64,000 nucleotides of DNA from an uncultured Prevotella sp. (GTDB lineage: Bacteria; Bacteroidota; Bacteroidia; Bacteroidales; Bacteroidaceae), in contig URUK01000013.1 of NCBI GenBank assembly GCA_900551055.1, positions 1 through 64,000 on the forward strand. The letters are read 5' to 3'. The notes beneath the pieces are model-generated. The model searched no databases, was not told the origin of the DNA, and was given only the letters and a program-made list of their open reading frames with translations. A program made the translations under genes and the position numbers. Below, one piece after another: positions 33,972 to 41,617 of this stretch. Every line of letters starts with the position of its first letter. Position 1 is the stretch's first letter.

Positions 33972-35822
33972 ATGGCAGAAGAATTGGAAGTAAAGCAATT
34001 GGACGATGTCGTAGTGCGCTTTTCCGGCGACTCGGGCGACGGAATGCAGCTGGCCGGCAACATCTTTTCTACGGTGTCGGCCACGGTTGGTAACGGAATA
34101 TCCACGTTCCCCGACTACCCGGCGGACATCCGCGCGCCGCAAGGCTCGCTGACAGGCGTATCCGGGTTTCAGGTCCACATCGCCAGCGGACGCGCCTACA
34201 CGCCCGGCGACAAGTGCGACGTGCTCGTGGCGATGAACGCCGCAGCCCTGAAGACACAGTACAGGTTTGCCAAGCCACAGGCCACCATCATCATCGACAC
34301 CGACAGCTTCGGCCCGAAAGACCTTGAGAAGGCCCAGTTCAAGACACCGGACTACCTCGCGGAAATGGGAATCGACAGCGACAGGGTGGTAGCCTGCCCC
34401 ATCACGCAGATGGTGAAAGACTGTCTCGCCGACAGCGGGATGGACAACAAGGCCGTGCTGAAATGCCGAAACATGTTCGCCCTCGGCGTGGTGTGCTGGC
34501 TGTTCAACCGCGACATAAAGTTTGTCGAGGCGTTCCTGCGCGAGAAATTCGACAAGAAACCCGCCGTGGCCGAAGCCAACATCAAGGTTGTAAACGCCGG
34601 TTTCGACTACGGGCACAACGTCCACGCCAGCGTACCGGCGACATACCGCATCGAATCCAAGAACAAGGTGAAAGGCCGCTACATGGACATTACCGGCAAC
34701 AAGGCCACCGCATACGGACTCATCGCCGCCGCCGAGAAGGCCGGACTGAAGCTCTACTTAGGCTCATACCCCATCACTCCTGCCACCGACATTCTGCACG
34801 AGCTGGCTAAACACAAGTCGCTGGGAGTGATGACGGTGCAGTGCGAGGACGAGATTTCGGGCTGCGCAAGCGCCATAGGAGCGTCGTTCGCAGGCGCACT
34901 GGCAGCAACTTCCACGTCAGGTCCCGGCATCTGCCTCAAGTCTGAAGCAATGAATCTCGCCGTAATCGACGAGCTTCCCCTCGTAGTAATCGACGTCCAG
35001 CGCGGCGGTCCGTCAACCGGCCTGCCCACAAAGAGCGAGCAGACCGACCTGCTGCAGGCCCTCTTCGGCCGCAACGGAGAGTCGCCCATGCCCGTAATAG
35101 CCGCCACAAGCCCCACAAACTGCTTCGACGCAGTGTACGCCGCAGCTAAAATCGCGCTCGAGCACCTCACCCCCGTAGTGCTGCTTACCGACGCCTTCGT
35201 GGCCAACGGCTCGGCGGCGTGGAAACTGCCAAGCATCGACGAGCTGCCGGAGATACATCCGCACTACGTAACTCCTGAACAGAAAGGACACTACACGCCG
35301 TACCAGCGCGACCCGGAGACCGGCGTCCGCTACTGGGCCGTGCCAGGACAGGAGGGCTACGAGCACATATTAGGCGGTCTGGAGAAAGACGGCAACACCG
35401 GAGCGATATCCACCGACCCGGAGAACCACGACAAGATGTGCCATCTCCGCGCGCTAAAGGTATTCAAGATACCCGTGCCCGACGTGGAAGTTCTTGGCGA
35501 CGCCGACGACGCCGACCTGCTTATCGTAGGTTTCGGAGGCACCTTCGGACACCTCTACTCCGCCATGACGGAACTACGCAACGCAGGCAACAAGGTGGCT
35601 TTGGCGCACTTCAGCTACATCAATCCGCTGCCGAAGAACACCGCCCACGTACTTACGAAATATAAGAAGGTGGTCGTAGCCGAGCAGAACCTCGGCCAGT
35701 TCGCCGGTTACCTGCGCATGAAGATTGACAACTTCGCCCCTTACCAGTTCAACCAGGTTAAGGGACAGCCCTTCGTTGTAGAAGAACTTGTAAAGGCGTT
35801 CACTAAGATAATTAAGAGTTAA
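33972..35822 (+). CDS. korA: 2-oxoacid (2-oxoglutarate):ferredoxin oxidoreductase, gamma-alpha fusion subunit
   Basis: A 616-residue subunit of an oxygen-sensitive enzyme that interconverts 2-oxoacid plus CoA with acyl-CoA, CO2 and reduced ferredoxin. Residues ~10-190 are the gamma domain (VRFSGDSGDGMQLAGNIFSTV, TFPDYPADIRAPQGSLTGVSGFQVHI). From ~215 the alpha domain follows (GNKATAYGLIAAAEKAGLKLYLGSYPITPATDILHEL), with QCEDEISGCASAIGASFAGALAATSTSGPG and DVQRGGPSTGLPTKSEQTDLLQA. This fusion is typical of Bacteroidota KorA. KorB follows, separated by an inserted four-helix-bundle gene. Its last four codons lie inside repeat C4. Start ATG at 33972 preferred over the alternative start six bases upstream. 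Confidence 0.93.
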   Translation: MAEELEVKQLDDVVVRFSGDSGDGMQLAGNIFSTVSATVGNGISTFPDYPADIRAPQGSLTGVSGFQVHIASGRAYTPGDKCDVLVAMNAAALKTQYRFAKPQATIIIDTDSFGPKDLEKAQFKTPDYLAEMGIDSDRVVACPITQMVKDCLADSGMDNKAVLKCRNMFALGVVCWLFNRDIKFVEAFLREKFDKKPAVAEANIKVVNAGFDYGHNVHASVPATYRIESKNKVKGRYMDITGNKATAYGLIAAAEKAGLKLYLGSYPITPATDILHELAKHKSLGVMTVQCEDEISGCASAIGASFAGALAATSTSGPGICLKSEAMNLAVIDELPLVVIDVQRGGPSTGLPTKSEQTDLLQALFGRNGESPMPVIAATSPTNCFDAVYAAAKIALEHLTPVVLLTDAFVANGSAAWKLPSIDELPEIHPHYVTPEQKGHYTPYQRDPETGVRYWAVPGQEGYEHILGGLEKDGNTGAISTDPENHDKMCHLRALKVFKIPVPDVEVLGDADDADLLIVGFGGTFGHLYSAMTELRNAGNKVALAHFSYINPLPKNTAHVLTKYKKVVVAEQNLGQFAGYLRMKIDNFAPYQFNQVKGQPFVVEELVKAFTKIIKS

Positions 35823-36312
35823 GAATTAAGAATTAAGAAAATATGCTTATGGGCGACAACCTCATAGATAAGCGCAGCTACGCTTTTGCCTTACGCGTTG
35901 TCAAGGCGTATCAGTATCTTTGCGACGCCAAAGACGAACGCATATTGTCAAAACAATTGCTAAGAAGCGGCACGGCAATAGGCGCACTGATGCGTGAAGC
36001 TAAGTTTGCCCAAAGCAGAGCGGACTTTATAAATAAGGCCTCAATAGCACTTAAAGAAGCCAACGAAACTCTTTATTGGATAGAATTGTTACATGACAGC
36101 GGCTACATTGGCGGCATTTCGTTCTCGTCAATACACAACGAAGCGAACGAAATAACATCAATTTTAGCATCAATAGTCAAAACAAGCAAGGAAAATTCAA
36201 TGAAATATAGTTCTGAAGGCTTTGTCCGTGAAGATTATTTTTTTGATTATTAATTCATGATTCTTGATTTAACAATGGTAATTTTCTTAATTCTTAACTC
36301 TTAATTCTTAAT
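35811..36312. repeat. Class C inverted repeat C4 enclosing the four-helix-bundle gene
   Basis: Left arm 35811-35842 and right arm 36281-36312 are 32 nt each and complementary at 30 positions. Both are runs of the heptamers ATTAAGA and GTTAAGA, with one heptamer order swap. The left arm starts inside the korA 3' end; the right arm ends 5 nt before the korB ATG. The enclosed 438 bp holds one gene. Confidence 0.9.
35843..36253 (+). CDS. Four-helix-bundle protein, S23/IVP (rRNA intervening sequence) type
   Basis: A 136-residue protein of the four-helix-bundle family first known from ORFs inside 23S rRNA intervening sequences. Conserved pattern: RSYAFALRVVKAYQYLCD, LSKQLLRSGTAIGALMREAKFAQSRADFINKASIALKEANETLYWIELL (about 36-84), and a last helix NEANEITSILASIVKTSKEN. 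It starts immediately after the left arm of repeat C4 and ends 27 nt before the right arm, so gene and repeats look like one unit. It interrupts korA and korB, which are normally adjacent. Base composition is AT-richer than its neighbours, consistent with insertion. The biochemical role of the family is unknown. Start may be the ATG at 35849. Confidence 0.88.
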   Translation: MLMGDNLIDKRSYAFALRVVKAYQYLCDAKDERILSKQLLRSGTAIGALMREAKFAQSRADFINKASIALKEANETLYWIELLHDSGYIGGISFSSIHNEANEITSILASIVKTSKENSMKYSSEGFVREDYFFDY

Positions 36313-36317
36313 TAGAG

Positions 36318-37319
36318 ATGTACACAGCCCAAGATTATAAGAAGGGACAACCGCGCTGGTGTCCCGGTTGCGGAGACCATTTCTTCCTCGCGTCCCTGCA
36401 CAAGGCAATGGCGGAAATAGGCGTTCCGCCGTATCAGACAGCCGTGATTTCAGGCATAGGATGCTCAAGCCGACTGCCGTATTACGTCAATACGTATGCC
36501 ATGCAGACAATACACGGACGGGCAGCAGCCATCGCCACGGGTGCGAAAGTAGCCAATCCCGACCTTGCTATATGGCAAATCAGCGGCGACGGCGACGGCC
36601 TCGCCATAGGCGGAAACCACTTCATACACGCCATGAGGCGCAACATCGACATCAACATCGTGCTGCTCAACAACCGCATCTACGGACTGACGAAAGGCCA
36701 GTACTCGCCTACGTCGCCGCGAGGGTTCGTCAGCAAGTCGTCGCCTTACGGCACAGTGGAAGACCCGTTCCTGCCCGCCGAGCTGTGCTTCGGTGCAAGG
36801 GGGCACTTCTTCGCACGCGCCGTAGCCACCGATGCGGAAGGAACCGTCGACGTACTCAAGGCCGCCTACCACCACAAAGGCGCTTCGGTATGCGAGATTT
36901 TGCAGAACTGCGTCATCTTCAACAACGGCTGTTATGACGCCATATACAAAAAGGAGGGGCGCGCAAAGAACGCAATCTACGTGCACCACGGCCAGCCTTT
37001 GGTGTTCGGAGAGAACAACGAGTACGGCCTTATGCAGGAAGGCTTCGGCCTGAAGGTGGTGAAGATAGGCGAGAACGGCGTGACATTGGACGACATCCTT
37101 GTACACGACGCACACTGTCTTGACAACACCCTGCAACTGAAACTCGCCATGATGGACAACGAACACGGCTTCCCCGTTGCCCTGGGTGTCATCCGCGACG
37201 TGGAAGCTCCTACCTACGAAGCCGCCGTACACGAGCAGATAGAGGAAGTGAAGGGAAAGAAGAAGTACCACAACTTCGCAGAACTGCTTGAGACGAACGA
37301 CATCTGGGAGGTAAAGTAA
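36318..37319 (+). CDS. korB: 2-oxoacid (2-oxoglutarate):ferredoxin oxidoreductase beta subunit
   Basis: A 333-residue thiamine diphosphate-binding subunit partnering KorA. It begins QPRWCPGCGDHFFLASLHKAM (Cys15 and Cys18, likely Fe-S ligands together with later cysteines). The TPP/Mg motif is visible as QISGDGDGLAIGGNHFIHAMRRNIDINIVLLNN (GDG to NN, about residues 91-116), followed by YGLTKGQYSPTS, a common KorB sequence. The enzyme supplies 2-oxoglutarate from succinyl-CoA or runs the oxidative direction, depending on redox state. It would be reached by transcription from the korA promoter through repeat C4. The specific 2-oxoacid cannot be proven from sequence. Confidence 0.93.
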   Translation: MYTAQDYKKGQPRWCPGCGDHFFLASLHKAMAEIGVPPYQTAVISGIGCSSRLPYYVNTYAMQTIHGRAAAIATGAKVANPDLAIWQISGDGDGLAIGGNHFIHAMRRNIDINIVLLNNRIYGLTKGQYSPTSPRGFVSKSSPYGTVEDPFLPAELCFGARGHFFARAVATDAEGTVDVLKAAYHHKGASVCEILQNCVIFNNGCYDAIYKKEGRAKNAIYVHHGQPLVFGENNEYGLMQEGFGLKVVKIGENGVTLDDILVHDAHCLDNTLQLKLAMMDNEHGFPVALGVIRDVEAPTYEAAVHEQIEEVKGKKKYHNFAELLETNDIWEVK

Positions 37320-37331
37320 GAGACTATTATT

Positions 37332-37480
37332 AAAGGAGTTATCGGGAGTTAAAATGGAGTTAGGCGGATTACATCCGCCAGGAGTTAACGGACAAATGCC
37401 TTGTTTATGTTTGCCAAACATGCGTCCGTTGACTCCGGCGCATAGCGCCTAACTCCATTTTAACTCCCGATAACTCCTTT
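37332..37480. repeat. Class C perfect 35-bp inverted repeat C5
   Basis: Arms 37332-37366 and 37446-37480 are exact complements built on GGAGTTA words. A second nested pair (GGAGTTAACGGAC near 37381 with GTCCGTTGACTCC near 37424) and a small GCGGATTACATCCGC hairpin lie inside. It stands between the convergent korB and M20 genes and ends 5 nt from the M20 stop codon. Confidence 0.9.
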
Positions 37481-37485
37481 TTCCA

Positions 37486-38547
37486 TTACAACTTCACACC
37501 GTCGAGCAACCTGATGTACGTCGTTATCGCATCGCTTATCTCGCTGATGCAGACATATTCGTCGGCGGAATGCGAGCGTGACGACTCCCCCGGGCCAAGC
37601 TTCAGCGAGGGGAAAGGCATCAGGGCCTGGTCTGACAGCGTAGGAGAGCCGAACGGTGCCATCCCCATTTCCGTGCAACGGCGCACCACGGGATTGTCCA
37701 TCGGCACGCCGGAAGACGACAGTCGGAACGAGCGAGCCTTGATTTCGCTTTTCATTTTGGTTTTAAGGAAGTTGAAAACGTCCTCGTTCCGATAAAACTC
37801 ATTTGTCCTTATGTCTATCGTAAAGCGGCATTCGTCGGGCACGACGTTGTGTTGCGTGCCCGCGTTCACAACGGTTACGGTCATCAGCGTAGGGCCGAGC
37901 AGAGAACTTACCTTGTCGAAACGGTAAGAGCGCAGCCACGCGATGTCGTCCAGCGCTATGTAAATGGCGTTGACGCCCTCGCCCCTCGCAGCGTGCCCCG
38001 ACCGTCCGTGAGCCACCGCGTCGACAACCATCAGCCCCTTTTCGGCCACCGCCGGCTGCATGCCTGTAGGCTCGCCGACCACTGCCATGTCGATTTCCGG
38101 CAGCATCGCCAATGCACGGCTGATGCCGTTCCGGCCAGAAACCTCCTCTTCGGCGGAGGCGAGATATACAAGATTATACGGCTGCTCCGTCTGCGAGAGG
38201 TGCCGGAACGCCTGCATGAGAGCCACAAGTCCGCCGCCGCAGTCGTTGCTGCCAAGGCCGTAAAGGCGGCCCTCCGAGATGTCGGGCGAGAAGGGGTCGC
38301 GCGTCCATGAGGGCACGGGCTTCACGGTGTCCACGTGCGCATTGAGCAGCAGCGTGGGCTTGCCGCCGTCATAATGCGGACTTACCGCCCACACGTTGTT
38401 GCCCTCGCGCCGCGGCATAAAGCCGTAACCGCGCAGCTCGTCTTCAATTATTGATGCCGCGGCGGCCTCGTCACGGCTCACCGAAGGCGTGGCTATAAGC
38501 CGCCGGAGCAGGCCTACAGCCCGGTCAAGATAGTCGTTTTTATTCAT
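37486..38547 (-). CDS. M20 family metallo-deacylase (ArgE-like)
   Basis: A 353-residue zinc amidohydrolase resembling acetylornithine/LysK-type deacetylases of arginine and lysine synthesis. Metal and catalytic motifs: LLNAHVDTVKP (first His and Asp), LGSNDCGGGLVALMQAF (bridging Asp), ASAEEEVSGRNG (Glu pair), VVGEPTGM, and SAD near the C-terminus. In Bacteroides fragilis the arginine pathway uses succinylated intermediates, so an N-succinyl substrate is possible here; that is inference from related organisms. The ATG at 38547 is preferred; the ATG at 38553 is 4 nt from the promoter box. No other arginine gene is adjacent. Confidence 0.85.
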   Translation of the reverse strand: MNKNDYLDRAVGLLRRLIATPSVSRDEAAAASIIEDELRGYGFMPRREGNNVWAVSPHYDGGKPTLLLNAHVDTVKPVPSWTRDPFSPDISEGRLYGLGSNDCGGGLVALMQAFRHLSQTEQPYNLVYLASAEEEVSGRNGISRALAMLPEIDMAVVGEPTGMQPAVAEKGLMVVDAVAHGRSGHAARGEGVNAIYIALDDIAWLRSYRFDKVSSLLGPTLMTVTVVNAGTQHNVVPDECRFTIDIRTNEFYRNEDVFNFLKTKMKSEIKARSFRLSSSGVPMDNPVVRRCTEMGMAPFGSPTLSDQALMPFPSLKLGPGESSRSHSADEYVCISEISDAITTYIRLLDGVKL

Positions 38548-38557
38548 AATCATGCGG

Positions 38558-38565
38558 CAAAGATA
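38558..38565 (-). promoter_or_regulatory. -7 promoter box TATCTTTG of the M20 gene
   Basis: Exact TAnnTTTG match ending 10 nt before the ATG at 38547. The mRNA leader would be only a few nt or absent. Confidence 0.6.
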
Positions 38566-38695
38566 GTAAAAGGCGAGCGCAATGAGAAATGAAAAACGCA
38601 GTTTTTTGATTTCTCATTGCCGAGCCGCATCCTATCTTCGTGAAACAAAGATAGTGAAAGGCGAGCGCAATGAGAAATGAAAAACGCAGTTTTTT
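38559..38695. repeat. Tandemly duplicated promoter-containing segment
   Basis: Two near-identical copies (from about 38559 and 38647) read AAAGATAGT, then AAAGGCGAGCGCAATGAG, then AAATGAAAAACGCAG and a T run. Both carry the minus-strand box TATCTTTG. An 18-nt loop between AATGAGAAAT and ATTTCTCATT forms a hairpin in the first copy. Confidence 0.75.
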
Positions 38696-38701
38696 TAATA
38701 C

Positions 38702-38740
38702 TCACCCCAACCCTCCTGAAGGAAGGGAGCTTGATTACCT
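38702..38740. repeat. Class B element B8 (degenerate, unpaired)
   Basis: CACCCCAACCCTCC followed by TGAAGGAAGGGAGCTTGATT. G-runs on the minus strand are shortened, so the quadruplex motif is weak. It resembles B1 in its AGCTTGATTACCT tail. Confidence 0.6.
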
Positions 38741-38894
38741 GCCACCAATTAACAACTGTTCAGTGCGGCGGAATGCAAAGCCGCCGATACGTGAAGCGTT
38801 GAAACGGCACGGCAAAGCCGCCTTCAAACGCTTTAACTTCTTGTAAAATCCCTTATTTAACGTTAAATTTCTGGGGGGGTAAATGTAAAACGCA

Positions 38895-38902
38895 TATATT
38901 TG
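38895..38902 (+). promoter_or_regulatory. -7 promoter box TATATTTG
   Basis: Exact TAnnTTTG match 85 nt ahead of the lipoprotein ATG at 38988. Confidence 0.5.
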
Positions 38903-38987
38903 TAAAGTATTTGATACGAAAAAGGACATTTTCATGATAAACGGGAAATAGTCAACCACATTATAAACCTTAATAAAACAAAAAATC

Positions 38988-39614
38988 ATGTTGAAGAAAT
39001 CAAGAGTTATCTTACTTGCCCTTGCGGCATTGATTATGACGTCGTGCGGCGATGTCGTGTCTAATTTAGGCGGAATGAAGACCGATTCTCCGGAAGTGTT
39101 TGACAAGGCCAAGGAGCTGGCAAAGGCCAACTTCGACCCGGCCCAGTGGAAAGTCGTATCGGTAGACTGGAGCGAAGGCATCGGCGACGACGAGCTGACG
39201 GGCAAGGTTACGTCAATACGCTTCTACATTATCGACAAGGACGGCAAGGCGTGGCAGCAGTCGTTCATAGCCAGCCTGGGATGGAAGGCGTCCGACCTTG
39301 ACGACACCAGCTTCGCCAAAGGCGACAAATACAGTGACCCGAAGGACTTTCCGGCACTCGAACTCGACAAAATCGACGCGGCGAAATACACCAAAATAAT
39401 AGAAGACGCGAAAGCCCTGATACCGAAAGGATACAAGTTCAAATCGGTGGACGCCTTCTCTATGGACACCTACAACAAGACTCCCATCAAGCTGACGCTC
39501 AACGTTGTAGAGGAAGGCAAGGAGACTGTGTCGAACGCAGGGAAGACTTCTATCGTGTTCTACGAGCTTAGCTACAGCGTTGACGACAACTTCAAAGTGA
39601 CCCTGAACGACTAA
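38988..39614 (+). CDS. Lipoprotein of unknown function
   Basis: A 208-residue lipoprotein: signal peptide MLKKSRVILLALAALIMTSC (Cys20), then GDVVSNLGGM. The body has an alternating pattern beginning VFDKAKELAKANFDPAQWKVVSVDWSEGIG and the beta pair SIRFYIIDKDGKAWQQSFIASLGW, and it ends VFYELSYSVDDNFKVTLND. I do not recognise the family. It has its own promoter box and is followed by the class A cluster A9, so it looks monocistronic, between a divergent M20 gene and a convergent DUF4294 gene. Highly charged and Lys/Asp-rich; probably periplasmic or on the outer membrane. Confidence 0.8.
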   Translation: MLKKSRVILLALAALIMTSCGDVVSNLGGMKTDSPEVFDKAKELAKANFDPAQWKVVSVDWSEGIGDDELTGKVTSIRFYIIDKDGKAWQQSFIASLGWKASDLDDTSFAKGDKYSDPKDFPALELDKIDAAKYTKIIEDAKALIPKGYKFKSVDAFSMDTYNKTPIKLTLNVVEEGKETVSNAGKTSIVFYELSYSVDDNFKVTLND

Positions 39615-39662
39615 ACAGAACCCCATACAACGCCAACCGCATAACGCATTGACACTCAAAGC

Positions 39663-39767
39663 TTTGCAAAAGGCCGTCTTTTACACGCTAAAAGACGGCC
39701 TTTTACAATGTAAAAGATGGCCTTTTGGAACGCAAAAGGCGGCCTTTCGCAAAACGAAAGGCCACCT
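39663..39767. repeat. Class A repeat cluster A9
   Basis: Five units including AAAAGGCCGTCTTTT, AAAAGACGGCCTTTT, AAAAGATGGCCTTTT, AAAAGGCGGCCTTTC and GAAAGGCCACC. The first two form a hairpin between convergent genes. Confidence 0.78.
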
Positions 39768-39800
39768 ACGGTATTGTGGCTGGTGCCGATGCCGCTGCCG

Positions 39801-40454
39801 TCAGAGCTGCCCCGACTCCACCATTAGCACCACGCGCTCGGTAAGGCGGTCGGTCTTCTCGGGGTCGTACTTCTTCATCAGGCTCGCGCCGAACGCCCAG
39901 GCGAAAGCCTGGTAGAAGCCTGCGCGCACGGGACTGATGAACGCCCGTATCAAGTCATACGCCGAAGAGTCGCACTCGCGGTAGACAAGCTTGATGAGGA
40001 GCTTGCCCTGCGAATACGACAGTTTCTTCATCCTCGGCTTGTATCGGCGCATGATGTCGGCCTCGACGCGCTTCATGTGCTCGTCGCGCGCACGCTTGTC
40101 GGGCAGCGTCTGTAGGTATTCGTAAGTCTCGATGATGATTTTGTTCACCTCCTTGGCTATCGGCAGCACCTTCTTCACGTTGTACACCAGCCGGTTGTAG
40201 GCCGCGCGCCGCTTGGCGTTCTTGAACGTTGGCTGCGGATATACGTACACGTTGTTCAGCTCGACGTACTGTATGCTGTCGCCGTCAACGAGCACCTTGC
40301 CCACCTTTATGTTAGGCACGAAGGTCGGGTTGTCCATGTCCACCTCCCTGTCTTCAGGCTTCACGCCGTCCTTTTCCTCGCCTTTCTGGGCGCAGGCGAC
40401 CGCCGGCAGAAGCATGGCAAGCACAAAGACGATGAATGATTTAAGCGTTGTCAT
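39801..40454 (-). CDS. DUF4294 family secreted protein
   Basis: A 217-residue exported protein of the DUF4294 family, found throughout Bacteroidota and without a known function. A signal peptide (MTTLKSFIVFVLAMLLPAVACA) is followed by a charged linker and the conserved region VLVDGDSIQYVELNNVYVYPQPTFKNAKRRAAYNRLVYNVKKVLPIAKEVNKIIIETYEYLQTLPDKRARDEHMKRVEADIMRRYKPRMKKLSYSQGKLLIKLVYRECDSSAYDLI. The start at 40454 is chosen because a TATTTTTG box ends 5 nt upstream; the longer frame to 40493 would run through the promoter. It converges with the lipoprotein gene at 38988 across A9. Confidence 0.85.
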   Translation of the reverse strand: MTTLKSFIVFVLAMLLPAVACAQKGEEKDGVKPEDREVDMDNPTFVPNIKVGKVLVDGDSIQYVELNNVYVYPQPTFKNAKRRAAYNRLVYNVKKVLPIAKEVNKIIIETYEYLQTLPDKRARDEHMKRVEADIMRRYKPRMKKLSYSQGKLLIKLVYRECDSSAYDLIRAFISPVRAGFYQAFAWAFGASLMKKYDPEKTDRLTERVVLMVESGQL

Positions 40455-40459
40455 GGCTG

Positions 40460-40467
40460 CAAAAATA
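40460..40467 (-). promoter_or_regulatory. -7 promoter box TATTTTTG of the DUF4294 gene
   Basis: Exact TAnnTTTG match that ends 5 nt before the ATG at 40454; points to a leaderless or nearly leaderless transcript. Confidence 0.5.
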
Positions 40468-40527
40468 ATGGATTTTGGCCTTATATAGTTCATTTTTGTA
40501 GTTAAAGATGCCTTTTTAGGGAGTTAA

Positions 40528-40622
40528 AGAATTTAGAGAAGTTAAAGAAGTTATAGCCATTACCTGTGCCAGGTTAAGCAACAAGGCATTTGGCTATAAC
40601 TTCTTTAACTTCTCTAAATTCT
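40528..40622. repeat. Class C perfect 32-bp inverted repeat C7
   Basis: Arms 40528-40559 and 40591-40622 are exact complements, loop 31 nt. The units are ~9 bp (AGTTAAAGA, ATTTAGAGA, AGTTAAAGA, AGTTATAG). It lies 20 nt beyond the stop of the PAP2 gene. Confidence 0.9.
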
Positions 40623-40641
40623 CTAAATTCTCCAAAAGACT

Positions 40642-41607
40642 TCAACGGCAGACCTTCTTCCCCACCCACATCAGCGCGAAATAGAGGGGCACTCCCGTAG
40701 CCCATCCTGCCAAAACGTCGATGGCGTAATGGGCTTGTATGTACACGGTAGACAGGCACAGCAGGGCGTAAAACGGCAACAGGATGTAGAAGAAACGGCG
40801 GTTGCCGGTGTGCCAGGCCAGGAACATGAGCACAGTGCTTACGCCAACATGGCTCGACGGGAACGCCGCCGTAGGACGCTCGCCGGCCGCCTTGGCGCTC
40901 TCTACCATCTGATAGAACACCCCGTCGGTATATCCCGGCGTGGCAAGGCAGTCCTGGATGTAGTTGAAATGATAGCCAACATCAGGAAAAACGCCGTTGA
41001 CAATGTTGCCCAAGCCCACCGCATTGTAATAGAACGTAGGCCCTGTGACAGGCAGGAAGATGTAAACGAGATAGTAGGCGAAGAACGATGCAAGCACCAC
41101 AAACGACGCACGCTCGTAGTCCTTGTACCTGTACAGGAAATAAAATATCACCACCACTACAATCATGGGATAATAAACGGCATATCCCATGCTCATAAGC
41201 TCGCTGAAAAAAGGCCACGGCATGGACTCGCAGAACAGCAAGGCAGGCTGGCATCCGAACAAGTCCTGCTCCCACCGGGCGAACACATGGTCAAGGTTGG
41301 GCAGCATGCGGTTTATTTCGTAAGTGTCAGGATACCACCATCCGAGCAACGCCAGCTGCACCGTTATGCGCAAGAACAGCGTCAACCGGCACGGCATCAT
41401 GCGGTAGACCGCCCACATGCCGGCTGTAATCGCCGCCACACGGACACGCCCCCAAATCATTTCGTTGGGGTTTTCGGCCTTTGTATATGTGAAGAAGACT
41501 ATCAGCAGGGTAAGCACCAAGTATCCTACCATCACCCACTCCATGGCCAGCAGGCCCTTGTGCGGATGCTTTTCTATGGTGAAAAGCTGCTTGACGAACT
41601 TTATCAT
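40642..41607 (-). CDS. PAP2-family membrane protein (AUR1-like)
   Basis: A 321-residue inner membrane protein with about six hydrophobic segments. The C-terminal half carries PAP2 motifs: PSSHVGVSTVLMFL (motif 2, about residues 247-260) and STVYIQAHYAIDVLAG (motif 3, with His and Asp). The classical motif 1 (KxxxxxxRP) is not obvious; the equivalent loop reads LPVTGPTFYYNAVG, as in the AUR1/inositol-phosphoceramide synthase-like subgroup. Such enzymes move or remove phospho-head groups of lipids. A sphingolipid role is possible in Bacteroidota but not shown here. The upstream region is the octamer array C8. Substrate unknown. Confidence 0.78.
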   Translation of the reverse strand: MIKFVKQLFTIEKHPHKGLLAMEWVMVGYLVLTLLIVFFTYTKAENPNEMIWGRVRVAAITAGMWAVYRMMPCRLTLFLRITVQLALLGWWYPDTYEINRMLPNLDHVFARWEQDLFGCQPALLFCESMPWPFFSELMSMGYAVYYPMIVVVVIFYFLYRYKDYERASFVVLASFFAYYLVYIFLPVTGPTFYYNAVGLGNIVNGVFPDVGYHFNYIQDCLATPGYTDGVFYQMVESAKAAGERPTAAFPSSHVGVSTVLMFLAWHTGNRRFFYILLPFYALLCLSTVYIQAHYAIDVLAGWATGVPLYFALMWVGKKVCR

Positions 41608-41617
41608 TGTTATTATT

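Larger units (their letters stand above)
38548..38987. other. Gene-free divergent interval with duplicated promoter segment
   Basis: Contains a ~46-bp direct duplication with minus-strand promoter boxes (38558-38565, 38646-38653), a weak class B element (about 38702-38740), a run of seven G at 38873, and the plus-strand box 38895-38902 for the lipoprotein gene. Confidence 0.65.
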
